This document shows, piece after piece, positions 28,310 to 37,786 of a DNA stretch of 64,000 bases. How positions within the stretch are numbered: the first letter of the stretch is position 1; each line of letters starts with the position of its first letter. The translations under genes and the position numbers were made by a program. The notes beneath the pieces are model-generated. The model had not been told where the DNA came from, made no database searches, and saw only the letters and a program-made list of their open reading frames with translations. Origin of the DNA: Cyanobacteriota bacterium SRBZ.bins.94.201705 (GTDB lineage Bacteria; Cyanobacteriota; Cyanobacteriia; Cyanobacteriales; Cyanobacteriaceae); contig JAUQQP010000029.1 of NCBI GenBank assembly GCA_030549855.1, positions 1-64,000 of the forward strand, written 5' to 3'.

Positions 28310-29917
28310 TTAATTGTTAGTTACGGGTAAGGCCAATTTAGCAAAAACCGGTTCAGCCTTGGGTAAATCCTGATTTAAAGGCAGAATTCCCCATTGGCCG
28401 TGGGAGGAGAGATTAATTTTTTTGCCTAGATCTTTTTGATTAAAATCAAGAGAATAACCTAGTTGGTGGTAAATTTTGTTGCTGATGTTAGGGATAATGG
28501 GTGCCAGATGGAAAGCAGCGAAACGGACGGATTCCAAAACCACATAGAGGATTTTTTCCACCTCCTGTTGTTCACCCTGTTTAAAAAGACTCCAAGGTTT
28601 TTTCTCATCAATATAACGGTTACAGGTTTTAATGAGATTCAAGATTTCCCTACAGGCAGAAGACAATTGATAGTTTTGATAGACAGAAACCAATTTGTCT
28701 GCTAGAGACATACCCATAATTTTAATCTCATTGTCATCGGGTATATCTTTGCCGGTAAAAGTAGGCACTCCTTGTTTACAGTATTTATTCAACATGCCTA
28801 AACTACGGTTAAGAAGATTACCCAAGTCGTCGGCTAAATCGGCATTGACGGTATTGACAAATCGTACCTCATTGAAGTCGCCATCTTCCCCTAATTCGAT
28901 TTCTTTGAGAAAATAGTATCTAACGGCATCTGTCCCGTATTTGGCCACTAATTCAAAGGGATCGAGGGTATTGCCGACACTTTTGCCCATCTTTTTGCCG
29001 TCTTTTGTCAAGAAACCATGACCAAACACCTGCCTAGGGAGTGGTAGATTGGCAGACATGAGCATAGCAGGCCAATAGACGGCGTGGAAACGGAGGATAT
29101 CCTTGCCGATAAGATGGAGGTCAAAGGGGTACCATTTTTTGGTAGCATTGGCCAGGGTGGGCTCGTCTGATTCTTCTAAAAGGGCAGTAACGTAGCCCAA
29201 CAAGGCATCAAACCAGACGTAAATGGTATGTTGGGGGTTATCTGGTACAGGGAAACCCCAGGAGACGTTAATACGGGAGATAGAAAAGTCTTTTAATCCC
29301 TGTTTGACGAAGTTGATTACCTCATTGCGTCTGCTTTCCGGTTGGATAAAATGGGGGTTTTCTTCATAGAGTTTTTCCAAAGCCTGTTGGTAGCGAGACA
29401 GACGGAAGAAATAGTTTTCCTCATCTCGCCATTCTACTTTTTGGTTGGGGTGAATGAGGCAATACCCGTCTTCAGTGATGTCCTTTTCCTCTTTAAACTC
29501 CTCACAAGCCACACAATACCACCCCTGTTGTTGGGCAAGGTAGATGTCACCGTTTGCCTTTACCCTTTGGAAAAACTCTCTTACTATAGCCTCATGTTTG
29601 GCGGCGGTAGTACGAATGAAACGATCATATTGTATATCTAATTTTTCCCACAATTCTTGAAATTTAGCCACGATGCCATCGCAGTGTTTTTGGGGGGGCA
29701 AACCCAAAGACTCGGCTGTCCGTTGGATTTTCTGGCCATGTTCGTCACTCCCGGTTACAAGTATTACATCCTTGCCCTGGAGACGATGCCAACGGGCAAT
29801 AGCATCCGCCACCATGGTAGTATAGGCACTACCAATGTGGGGCAAACCATTGACGTAGTAGAGGGGAGTGGTGAGGCTAAAAGAATTTTTCCTAGAAGTT
29901 TCAGTTAAATTATTCAT
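28310..29917 (-). CDS. metG: methionyl-tRNA synthetase
   Basis: A 535-residue class I synthetase. The ATP-binding signature is LPHIGSAY, and the second signature reads KKMGKSVGN, a Gly variant of KMSKS common in cyanobacteria and actinobacteria. The connective peptide retains one CVAC pair plus a CLIH segment. The C-terminal EMAP-II-like dimer domain of the long bacterial form is absent, which is normal for this shorter type. Confidence 0.96.
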   Translation of the reverse strand: MNNLTETSRKNSFSLTTPLYYVNGLPHIGSAYTTMVADAIARWHRLQGKDVILVTGSDEHGQKIQRTAESLGLPPQKHCDGIVAKFQELWEKLDIQYDRFIRTTAAKHEAIVREFFQRVKANGDIYLAQQQGWYCVACEEFKEEKDITEDGYCLIHPNQKVEWRDEENYFFRLSRYQQALEKLYEENPHFIQPESRRNEVINFVKQGLKDFSISRINVSWGFPVPDNPQHTIYVWFDALLGYVTALLEESDEPTLANATKKWYPFDLHLIGKDILRFHAVYWPAMLMSANLPLPRQVFGHGFLTKDGKKMGKSVGNTLDPFELVAKYGTDAVRYYFLKEIELGEDGDFNEVRFVNTVNADLADDLGNLLNRSLGMLNKYCKQGVPTFTGKDIPDDNEIKIMGMSLADKLVSVYQNYQLSSACREILNLIKTCNRYIDEKKPWSLFKQGEQQEVEKILYVVLESVRFAAFHLAPIIPNISNKIYHQLGYSLDFNQKDLGKKINLSSHGQWGILPLNQDLPKAEPVFAKLALPVTNN

Positions 29918-30264
29918 CTATAAAATTTCAGTTGTTAACCTGGGTGAGTTAAAAGTGTCCTTAATTTTTTATAATCTAATGTATCCCCTGTAGACTATTT
30001 TCTTTCCTTTCCTTTAGACTTTTTTTACCTTTAGGACCATTAGTCCCAGTGGGATACGGAGGGGGTTGGTTGGGGGTGAGTAGTATTTTACCCCTAGCCG
30101 ACACACCCTTATGAGGACTTCAGTCTATGATTGACAAAGAGGCGCAAATCACAGACAATAGGCAGATACCTGTTAATATTCTAACAAAAATTTCGTGGAA
30201 AATAGGCCAATTTGACGGCCATTGTTGAGAGGGTAAAAGAGAAGAAAACAAAAGCATCTTATCC
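29918..30264. other. intergenic region between metG and the symporter
   Basis: These 347 bp separate two divergent genes and should hold both promoters. A pyrimidine-rich run (about 30000-30030) precedes a G-rich stretch with GGGGGTTGGTTGGGGG near 30060. I see no coding potential and no clear hairpin-plus-T-run. Confidence 0.5.
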
Positions 30265-32022
30265 ATGCAAATTATAGACTGGATTGTTGTTCTCCTCTAT
30301 CTGGTATTAACTCTGTGGCTGGGGGTAAAGTTAGCAAAACGTGCTAGTAAGAGTATAGAAGAATTTTTCGTCTCAGGACGTGCCCTTCCCTGGTGGTTGG
30401 CAGGTACTAGCATGGCAGCCACTACCTTTTCCGTGGACACCCCTTTGTACATCTGTGGCATAGTAGCAAAAAGGGGGATAGCAGGCAACTGGGAATGGTG
30501 GAGTTTTGCCATAACCCACGTGATAATGACTTATGTCTTCGCCCGACTGTGGCGACGGGCAGAGGTTTTGACAGATGCAGAATTGACGGAAATCCGCTAT
30601 GGGGGGAAGATGGCGGCAGTCTTGCGCGCTACAAAAGCATTTCTGTTTGCCGTGCCCATCAACTGCATTGGTATCGGCTATGCCATGTTGGCCATGGTAA
30701 AAGTCATATCTGCCCTCCAGTTGTGGGAGAGTCTAGGATTACAGTTGGGGGAAAATGGTAAATTATGGACTGTGGTGGCCATTAGTATCATTGTACTGAT
30801 TTACTCCAGTTTTTCGGGCTTGTGGGGGGTAGTAGTTACTGACTTTTTCCAGTTTTTCCTAGCCTTAGTAGGGGCAATAGTAGTAGCCATTTTTGCCATC
30901 AACCATGTGGGAGGTATTCACCAGTTAATCCCTGCCGTAGCCACCAACAGCAAGATAGATGTTTTATCCTTCCTTCCCCCCAAAGAGAATGCTGGCATTA
31001 GTTTGAGCACCTTTGCTGCCTATCTGCTGGTACAATGGTGGAGTTTTCGTCGTAGTGATGGAGGGGGGGAATTCATCCAAAGGCTGATAGCTGTAAGGAG
31101 TGAAAGGGAAGCCCTTAAAGCCGCCTGGTGTTTCAATATCCTAAATTATATAGTCCGCACCTGGCCGTGGATAATAGTAGCCCTAGTAGCCCTTGTTGTC
31201 TATCCTAACCTAGAAGACCCTGAGTTGGCATACCCCTTGTTGATGACAGAATTCTTGCCACCGTTTCTCCTGGGATTAGTAGTAGCCTCCCTGATAGCTG
31301 CCTTCATGAGTACAGTTTCTACCTCCATCAACTGGGGTGCCTCCTATCTTACCAATGACTTGTACCGTCGCTTTATCTCCCCTAGGGCATCTCAGGCAGA
31401 ATTGGTGTTGGTAGGGAGGATTGCCTCGGTGGTGGTGACGTTTCTTGGTGCCTTAGCCGCCTTTTTTGCCCAAGACGTGGCTACTGTGTTTCGACTTGTA
31501 ATAGCCATTGGTACAGGGCCAGGATTAGTATTGATTCTCCGATGGTACTGGTGGCGGATAAACGCGGCGGCAGAGTTGGCGGCGATGGTAGCCGGTTTTA
31601 TTATAGGCTTAGTCAGTTCCATCCCCAATCTCAATATCTTCCCCACAGACTTTGGCTGGCGTCTGATTACTATCTCCCTCCTTACTGCTGTTGTCTGGAT
31701 TACTGCCATGTATCTGACACCCCCCGAATCGGAAGAAACCCTCAACCAATTTTACCTGCGAGTACGTCCTGCCGGTATAGGGTGGCGAAAACAACAGCTA
31801 GCCACTGGCGTAACCCCCCTGCAAAACCTAACCCTAGACTTGATGAAGGTAATTGCCTCCCTTTTCCTGCTTTTCGGCACCCTTTTTGCCTTGGGAGGCT
31901 TTTTACTGTTAAAACCTCTTACAGGCTGGCTATGTCTCATTGTAGCAGTAGCTGGCGGTTGGTGGTTGCGAAAATTAGAACGAGTTTACCCCCTCCCCCA
32001 AAAACGTCCCGGCCTAGACTAG
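30265..32022 (+). CDS. sodium:solute symporter family protein
   Basis: A 585-residue membrane protein with about 13 hydrophobic helices. The N-terminal SGRALPWWLAGTSMAATTFS is the family signature around the sodium site, and SLIAAFMSTVSTSINWG in helix 8 is the second conserved sodium-binding segment. Members take up sugars, amino acids, pantothenate or carboxylates with sodium; the present subtype has no assigned substrate. It stands alone, 53 bp before rnz on the same strand. Confidence 0.88.
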   Translation: MQIIDWIVVLLYLVLTLWLGVKLAKRASKSIEEFFVSGRALPWWLAGTSMAATTFSVDTPLYICGIVAKRGIAGNWEWWSFAITHVIMTYVFARLWRRAEVLTDAELTEIRYGGKMAAVLRATKAFLFAVPINCIGIGYAMLAMVKVISALQLWESLGLQLGENGKLWTVVAISIIVLIYSSFSGLWGVVVTDFFQFFLALVGAIVVAIFAINHVGGIHQLIPAVATNSKIDVLSFLPPKENAGISLSTFAAYLLVQWWSFRRSDGGGEFIQRLIAVRSEREALKAAWCFNILNYIVRTWPWIIVALVALVVYPNLEDPELAYPLLMTEFLPPFLLGLVVASLIAAFMSTVSTSINWGASYLTNDLYRRFISPRASQAELVLVGRIASVVVTFLGALAAFFAQDVATVFRLVIAIGTGPGLVLILRWYWWRINAAAELAAMVAGFIIGLVSSIPNLNIFPTDFGWRLITISLLTAVVWITAMYLTPPESEETLNQFYLRVRPAGIGWRKQQLATGVTPLQNLTLDLMKVIASLFLLFGTLFALGGFLLLKPLTGWLCLIVAVAGGWWLRKLERVYPLPQKRPGLD

Positions 32023-32075
32023 TGGTATTATAGGCTAATAAGTCTCAATCTAGAGTATAACTGTAGTTCAAGATA

Positions 32076-33005
32076 GTGGAAATAACCTTCCTAGGCACTA
32101 GTTCAGGAGTACCTACTAAAACAAGAAATGTGTCGGCAGTAGCCCTGAGATTACTGCAAAGGGGGGAAATTTGGCTATTCGACTGTGGGGAAGGCACTCA
32201 ACATCAATTCCTCCGTAGTGACTTGAGAATATCCCAGATAAAAAAAATTTTTATCACCCACATGCATGGCGACCATATTTTTGGTTTAATGGGGTTACTA
32301 GCCAGTTGTGGGCTGGGGGCTCATGCAGAAAAAATCGAAATATACGGCCCACCAGGCATTGAGCCCTATCTTAAAGCCTGTATGAAGTATTCTTATACCT
32401 ATTTCCCCTTCGGTGTTAAAATCTCTACTGTAGAACCAGGCCTCATCTACGAGGATGCAGAATATACCGTCTCCTGCCTCCCCCTAAAACACCGAGTTAC
32501 TACCTATGGTTACAGGGTAGCAGAAAAAGACCGTCCCGGCCCCTTCAACGTGGAAAAGGCGAAAAAGGCAGGTATCCCCCCCGGACCATTGTATGGTAAA
32601 CTAAAAGCCGGGGAAACCATCGTCTTAGACGGGAAGGTTTTTGTGGGCAAGGATTTTTGTGGCCCAACAGAAATCGGACGTAAATTCGCCTACTGCACCG
32701 ATACCATCTACTGTGATAATGCGGTAGAATTGGCCAGGGATGCAGATGTACTAGTCCATGAGGCTACCTTTGCCCACCAGGATGCCCCCATGGCCTTCGA
32801 GAAATTACATTCTACCACCACCATGGCGGCACAAGTAGCCCTGGCAGCCGGCGTTAAACAACTCATCATCACCCATTTTAGCCCCCGTTACGCCCCCGGT
32901 AACCCTATCCAAATGAAGGATTTAGTAGCGGAGGCTAGGGCTATTTTCCCGGCCACTGTAGCGGCCTACGACTTTTTCCGCTATGACATCCCCCGTCGTC
33001 GTTAG
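32076..33005 (+). CDS. rnz: ribonuclease Z
   Basis: A 309-residue metallo-beta-lactamase-fold endonuclease that trims tRNA precursors 3' of the discriminator base. The motif HMHGDHIFGL supplies the zinc ligands and catalytic Asp; further ligands lie in YCTDT and THFSPRY. The flexible exosite arm (GIPPGPLYGKLKAGE) is present. The start is a GTG, fixed by the conserved N-terminus MEITFLGTSSG. None of the three tRNA genes here encodes CCA, consistent with RNase Z processing. The stop overlaps argJ by 4 bp. Confidence 0.96.
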   Translation: MEITFLGTSSGVPTKTRNVSAVALRLLQRGEIWLFDCGEGTQHQFLRSDLRISQIKKIFITHMHGDHIFGLMGLLASCGLGAHAEKIEIYGPPGIEPYLKACMKYSYTYFPFGVKISTVEPGLIYEDAEYTVSCLPLKHRVTTYGYRVAEKDRPGPFNVEKAKKAGIPPGPLYGKLKAGETIVLDGKVFVGKDFCGPTEIGRKFAYCTDTIYCDNAVELARDADVLVHEATFAHQDAPMAFEKLHSTTTMAAQVALAAGVKQLIITHFSPRYAPGNPIQMKDLVAEARAIFPATVAAYDFFRYDIPRRR

Positions 33006-34243
33006 GTAGTATATTCCGCATTTATCCTTACGTAATCATAACTTAGGTCACACCCCCAAGCCCTGCCTACCCCCGGGCCATCGCCCACAGAAACACGGAT
33101 GAAAACGGTGTCAGTCTTAAGATACTCTCCTTTGGCCGCCTGTTGAAGATACTGACTCGCCCCCTGACGGTCAAAATTCAGGGGTTGCCCCCTATCCATC
33201 AGCAAAAAGTCACCTAATTGTATTTTCAAGTCTTGCTGATTGAAGGGCACACCAGCCCTACCAGCAGCGGCAGCAATCCTCCCCCAGTTAGGATCACGCC
33301 CGAAAATAGCTGATTTTACTAGGTTTGAGCCGGCAATGGTGCGGGCAATTTGTCTGGCGGCGGCATCATCTGGGGCACCATTTACCTCCACCTCCATCAG
33401 ACAGGTTGCCCCCTCTCCGTCTCTCGCTATAGCTTTTGCTAAATACTGACATACTTCAACCAAGAGGGCCTGTAATTTGAGGCCATTTTCGTCCAATTGG
33501 GTGATAGTGGGGGCACGAGACTGTCCATTGGCCAGGGCTATTACGGTATCATTGGTACTAGTATCCCCGTCTACTGTAATCTGATTGAAACTTAAATCTA
33601 CTGCATGTTTTAGCATTTTTTGCCACAGTTGGGTGGACACTAGTCCATCACAGGTAATAAATGCTAACATAGTGGCCATATTGGGGTGAATCATCCCTGA
33701 GCCTTTGGCAATGCCACCGATACGCACTGGGCGGTTGTCGATGGTGGTTTCCAGGGCGATGGACTTGGGCACTAAATCAGTGGTCATAATTGCCCTTGCC
33801 GTCGCCTCACTGCCTTTGTCTGACAATTCCGCCACTAGCCGTGGTATTCCTTGGAGGAGGGCATCCATTTTGATTCTCTCTCCAATTACCCCTGTGGAGG
33901 CTAATAGGATGCTGTCGGCGTCTATTTTAAGGGCTTGAGCCAAGGCAGAGGCACATGTTAGGGCGTCTTCCCATCCCTGTTTCCCTGTTGCCGCATTTGC
34001 CTGTCCAGAGTTGCACAGAATTGCCCTAGCCGTGGCCTTTTTTTGTAATTTTTGGCGACAGTAGTCTACACAGGCTGCCCTTACTACAGAAGTGGTAAAA
34101 ACGCCGGCGGCAACGGCTTCTGTCTCCGACCAAATTAAAGCCAAATCTGGCAATCCCGATGCCTTCAATCCTGCGGCTATCCCCGATGATTTAAACCCTT
34201 TTGGTGCGGTTATACCTCCTTCAATTACCTTCCAGTCGGACAT
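33002..34243 (-). CDS. argJ: glutamate N-acetyltransferase/amino-acid acetyltransferase
   Basis: A 413-residue bifunctional enzyme of the cyclic arginine pathway, moving acetyl from N-acetylornithine to glutamate. It is made as one chain and self-cleaves before a threonine; the site is visible in NMATMLAFITCDG. The C-terminal GRDPNWGRIAAAAGRAG motif is conserved. The proteolytic product sizes (about 190 and 220 residues) fit the family. Confidence 0.96.
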   Translation of the reverse strand: MSDWKVIEGGITAPKGFKSSGIAAGLKASGLPDLALIWSETEAVAAGVFTTSVVRAACVDYCRQKLQKKATARAILCNSGQANAATGKQGWEDALTCASALAQALKIDADSILLASTGVIGERIKMDALLQGIPRLVAELSDKGSEATARAIMTTDLVPKSIALETTIDNRPVRIGGIAKGSGMIHPNMATMLAFITCDGLVSTQLWQKMLKHAVDLSFNQITVDGDTSTNDTVIALANGQSRAPTITQLDENGLKLQALLVEVCQYLAKAIARDGEGATCLMEVEVNGAPDDAAARQIARTIAGSNLVKSAIFGRDPNWGRIAAAAGRAGVPFNQQDLKIQLGDFLLMDRGQPLNFDRQGASQYLQQAAKGEYLKTDTVFIRVSVGDGPGVGRAWGCDLSYDYVRINAEYTT

Positions 34244-34286
34244 ATTTGCTTTTCTCCTCTGCTAAACAGATAAATTATTATAGTAT

Positions 34287-35456
34287 TTAAGTGTCATTCA
34301 TCACAGCCAAAATTTTTTTTGCTATTCTCATTGAACCCCCTGTCTCCCCCATTCTTTCCCGCCCAAAAATGGCACATTTCTTCAAAAATTCTTTGTCTCT
34401 CACTATTTTTTGGATTAAATAACCTGCTTGTTCGCATCTTTTTTCTAGGCTTAGATGAGGCTTTACTGTTATAACATTTAATCCCAATAGACGTTGTTGT
34501 GCCTCGGCAAAACGATAGGTAAACTGGGGGCCATTGCCCGGAATTTGTACTACCGGTTTCCCCACTGCCACCGTTTGTTCCACTGCAGTCCCTGCCATCC
34601 CAATTGCCACATCACACTGGCTTATTATCTCCCCAAACATATTCCGATAAACTTCTACCTCCACCTCTTTTTTTCTCAACTTGCCTCCCGTATATTCCCA
34701 CCCTATCTTACCCCCCAATTCAGACAATAAATCGTCAGTTATACCCATGACTATTGCCGCACAAAATTGCCAGATTCCCCCGTATTCTTCTACCAAAATT
34801 TCACACACCCTGAGTTGGATAGCAAGATTATTTAAAGCCTCGGGTAAACGACTGCCTGGCAATAGGGCTACCATCCTTTTAGAAGGGCGTTTTAGGTTGA
34901 TTTTTTGGCTGATTGTATCCAGGATGGGATAACCTTCATATAAGACCTTTTTTAGCCCCTGTCTATTCAAGTCTTCTGCAGTAAACCTATCCCTGGCAAA
35001 CACCAGGAGACAACGGGGAGAATTAAGGATGAATCTGTCTAGGGGAGACAGTCTTAATTTCCCTTCGTAATAGCTGGAATATGACACCAGAAACGACACA
35101 AAATTTTTTCCAGTAAGGTAGGCAAATAAAAGAGGAACAGTATCCCCCACTGCTACCACAAAGTCATAGTTACTCTTAATTCTGCTTAGGGTATGTAACT
35201 GTTGCAGGGTAAGGAGAATAAGTCCAGAGGAGATGTCTTTAAAAACATTAACAGGATTGAGGTAAATAAAGCCGCCAGAAGGCATTTTTTTGACGGGAGA
35301 AACTACAGGAATATTCCTTCTAATATAACTCTCCCCCAGCCCCACAATCGGAAAACCATCTACCTCCATTTCAGGGCATATAATCCGCAATTTTTCTCCT
35401 ATTAAACTGGCATTTAAATCTTCGCCGTGTCCGTTGCTTATTAGAAGTATTCTCAT
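34287..35456 (-). CDS. lipid-A-disaccharide synthase-related protein
   Basis: A 389-residue glycosyltransferase-like protein with the opening LLISNGHGEDLNASLI and the C-terminal nucleotide-sugar region IGMAGTAVEQTVAVGKPVVQ. It belongs to the cyanobacterial/plant group related to LpxB but distinct from true LpxB; its substrate is unknown. It follows cax divergently and precedes argJ on the same strand by 43 bp. Confidence 0.8.
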   Translation of the reverse strand: MRILLISNGHGEDLNASLIGEKLRIICPEMEVDGFPIVGLGESYIRRNIPVVSPVKKMPSGGFIYLNPVNVFKDISSGLILLTLQQLHTLSRIKSNYDFVVAVGDTVPLLFAYLTGKNFVSFLVSYSSYYEGKLRLSPLDRFILNSPRCLLVFARDRFTAEDLNRQGLKKVLYEGYPILDTISQKINLKRPSKRMVALLPGSRLPEALNNLAIQLRVCEILVEEYGGIWQFCAAIVMGITDDLLSELGGKIGWEYTGGKLRKKEVEVEVYRNMFGEIISQCDVAIGMAGTAVEQTVAVGKPVVQIPGNGPQFTYRFAEAQQRLLGLNVITVKPHLSLEKRCEQAGYLIQKIVRDKEFLKKCAIFGRERMGETGGSMRIAKKILAVMNDT

Positions 35457-35675
35457 GGAATTAACCCCTTAGATCATCCGAAACATTATACCTCTAAACG
35501 CTCCCAAATATTTGCCATTTATATTACCACTTAACCTCTAGCAAAACCAACATAGGCTGGGGGGATAGATAGGGTTGTCATAGGAAAAATCTGTTATTAT
35601 AGGCCAAACCTTACAGGAATCACCAGGAAGTAAAAAATAGGCCAAAAGATTAGCAATATTACGTTTTAAAATTTT

Positions 35676-35704
35676 TTGTAAAAGAGACATAAAATTGATA
35701 TAAT
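35676..35704 (+). promoter_or_regulatory. promoter of cax
   Basis: TTGTAA (35676-35681) and TATAAT (35699-35704) are separated by 17 bp. The expected start near 35711 lies only about 20 nt before the cax ATG, which has no clear Shine-Dalgarno sequence. Confidence 0.65.
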
Positions 35705-35729
35705 CATCATAACCAAAAAACCAAAAAGT

Positions 35730-36803
35730 ATGAACAAGAATCAAATTTTCGCCCTGTTGTTGGCTTTCATCCCCCTTTCCCTGATGGCCGAGTATTTTCA
35801 CTGGAGTGAAACCATAGTTTTCCTAAGTGCAGCTTTGGCAATCATCCCCCTGGCAGCATACATGGGGGAAGCCACAGAAAATATAGCCCTAGTAACAGGG
35901 CCAAATATAGGCGGATTGCTAAACGCCACCTTTGGTAATGCCACAGAATTAATACTGGCTATTGTAGCCCTTAAAAGTGGACTAGTACAGGTAGTTAAAG
36001 CCACACTGACTGGCTCAATAATAGGAAATTTGCTTTTGGTAATGGGATTTGCCATGTTTTTGGGGGGAATCCGTTATAAGGAACAAAACTTCCAACCTAG
36101 TGTGGCACGTTTAAATGCCTCCACCATGAGTTTGGCGGTAATTGCAATTCTCCTCCCCACCGCAGTAGCCTTCACCTCCGATGGCATCTCTCCTACCACC
36201 ATGCAGGCATTATCGGTGGCGGTGGCAATAGTACTAATTTCCGTTTACCTGTTAAGCCTACTGTTTTCCATGAAAACCCACTCCTACCTATACCAGGTGG
36301 CAGAGGCAGACATAAAAGGAGAAAAAGAAGAGTCAGAAAAACCCAATCTGCCATTCTGGGTATTTATTCTATTCCTAGTAACAGTAGGGGTGGCAGTAGA
36401 GTCGGAACTACTAGTAGACTCCCTGGAATCGGCAACGGAAAGTCTCGGATTGTCCCCCCTATTCACAGGGGTAATATTCCTCCCTATTATAGGCAATGCC
36501 GCTGAACACGCTACCGCCATCACTGTAGCCATGAAAGACAAAATGGATTTATCCGTGTCTGTGGCCGTTGGCTCCAGTCTGCAAATCGCCCTATTCGTGG
36601 CGCCAGTCCTAGTAATAGTCGGCTGGCTAATAGGACAACCCATGGACTTGAACTTTAACCCCTTTGAATTGGTAGCAGTAGCCGTTGCCGTCCTCATAGC
36701 CAATTCCATCAGTGCCGACGGCAATTGCAACTGGCTGGAGGGCATTCTCCTACTTGCCACCTATACCATTATCGCCCTTGCCTTCTACTTTCACCCCTAT
36801 TAG
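35730..36803 (+). CDS. cax: calcium/proton antiporter
   Basis: A 357-residue CaCA-family exchanger with about eleven membrane helices. The two inverted repeats carry the ion-coordinating signatures TFGNATELI and IGNAAEHATA, which are specific to Cax proteins. An acidic loop (EADIKGEKEESEK) separates the halves. It exports Ca2+ in exchange for protons and supports calcium and alkaline tolerance in cyanobacteria. The stop is followed almost at once by a tandemly duplicated 149-bp segment. Confidence 0.93.
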   Translation: MNKNQIFALLLAFIPLSLMAEYFHWSETIVFLSAALAIIPLAAYMGEATENIALVTGPNIGGLLNATFGNATELILAIVALKSGLVQVVKATLTGSIIGNLLLVMGFAMFLGGIRYKEQNFQPSVARLNASTMSLAVIAILLPTAVAFTSDGISPTTMQALSVAVAIVLISVYLLSLLFSMKTHSYLYQVAEADIKGEKEESEKPNLPFWVFILFLVTVGVAVESELLVDSLESATESLGLSPLFTGVIFLPIIGNAAEHATAITVAMKDKMDLSVSVAVGSSLQIALFVAPVLVIVGWLIGQPMDLNFNPFELVAVAVAVLIANSISADGNCNWLEGILLLATYTIIALAFYFHPY

Positions 36804-36805
36804 CA

Positions 36806-37138
36806 GGGGAGTATTTATACCTACTGGCCTATTTGGGTCAGAATCCCCCACTGTCCTCCTTATTGTTAGAAATAATACCCTTTTTTTTTGGATTTGTCAA
36901 TAGCATTTCCCACAAAATTTTTCCTATTTTCTCAGTTTAATTCTCCGGGAAGCTCTGAGAACACAATAATACAGTAAAACTACAGATATGGGGGAGTATT
37001 TATACCTACTGGCCTATTTGGGTCAGAATCCCCCACTATCCTCCTTATTGTTAGAAATAATACCCTTTTTTTTGGATTTGTCAATAGTATTTCCCACAAA
37101 ATTTTTCCCATTTTTTCAGTTTAATTCCCTGGAAGAGA
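36806..37138 (+). repeat. direct duplication of a 149-bp intergenic segment
   Basis: Positions 36806-36954 and 36991-37138 are near-identical copies, offset by 185 bp, with about 95% identity by eye. Differences are a few transitions and one T in a T-run. Each copy begins GGGGAGTATTTATACC and contains AAATAATACCC followed by eight or nine T residues. The first part can pair loosely with that segment, so each copy could act as a terminator for cax or for the gene beyond. No terminal inverted repeats or coding capacity were found. Confidence 0.9.
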
Positions 37139-37163
37139 CTGAAACTGGAGGAAAACAAAGAGG

Positions 37164-37490
37164 TTACAAAGGTAAGGTAAGTGTTACAATCCGTTGTACA
37201 GTTTGTAGGAGAGGTTCCAGGTGACGTTGTTGGGAGTCTTGCCCCCTGGCAGAATACCAGAAGAGAAGCTGGGTATCGAGGATTCTTAAAAGGCGATGGG
37301 TTTCTCTTACCCAGGCTAAGCAACGGGAATTATCCCCCAGGGGAAGAATTTGGCCATAGAAGTACTGTTTTATCTCTTCCCACTTCTTTGCCACTACTGT
37401 TTTCTCCCGGCCACATTTGAGGGTTGTCTGAAACTGCCGCATCAACCCTACCCATTCCTCTAACAATTCTCTTTGTGACTTAGGTAACAT
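37164..37490 (-). CDS. PatD-like small protein
   Basis: A 108-residue helical protein. The middle-to-C-terminal pattern (QILPLGDNSRCLAWVRETHR, then LLRILDTQLLFWYSARGQ) resembles PatD, which affects heterocyst frequency in Anabaena through cell-division protein FtsZ. PatD-like proteins also occur in cyanobacteria without heterocysts, so a developmental role should not be assumed. No signal peptide or membrane helix. The ATG is near the divergent spoT leader, in between a strongly duplicated segment and the leader hairpin. Confidence 0.55.
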   Translation of the reverse strand: MLPKSQRELLEEWVGLMRQFQTTLKCGREKTVVAKKWEEIKQYFYGQILPLGDNSRCLAWVRETHRLLRILDTQLLFWYSARGQDSQQRHLEPLLQTVQRIVTLTLPL

Positions 37491-37786
37491 TTATACAAAA
37501 CTGAGCTACAATTGAATAAACTAATCTAACCTATGACAAGGCCTAAATAAAAGTAGCAAAATAGAAACAGAGACGCCCCTCCCCGATTGTAAGGAAAAAG
37601 AGGAAAAACAATCGGGCTGACCGCTGTTTCCATGGGGGTAAAATCCCCACAAAACTCCCACGCAAAGGGAGGAGTTAATCTAACAGACTACGCCCATCAT
37701 TGTACCCCATTTTCCCGGGGAGTTAATGTCCCAATATTACCCATTAATTATAGCTAAAAAATTAGGATAAACACAGAGGAAAAGTT
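37491..37786 (+). promoter_or_regulatory. leader region upstream of spoT
   Basis: These 296 bp carry a perfect 9-bp inverted repeat CCCGATTGT (37582-37590) and ACAATCGGG (37608-37616) around a purine-rich 17-nt loop. A GGGG-TAAAAT-CCCC hairpin near 37635 and a GGGAGGAG run follow. A ribosome site GAGG lies before the spoT ATG. The hairpins are not followed by T-runs, so structure in a long 5' leader is more likely than termination. Confidence 0.45.
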
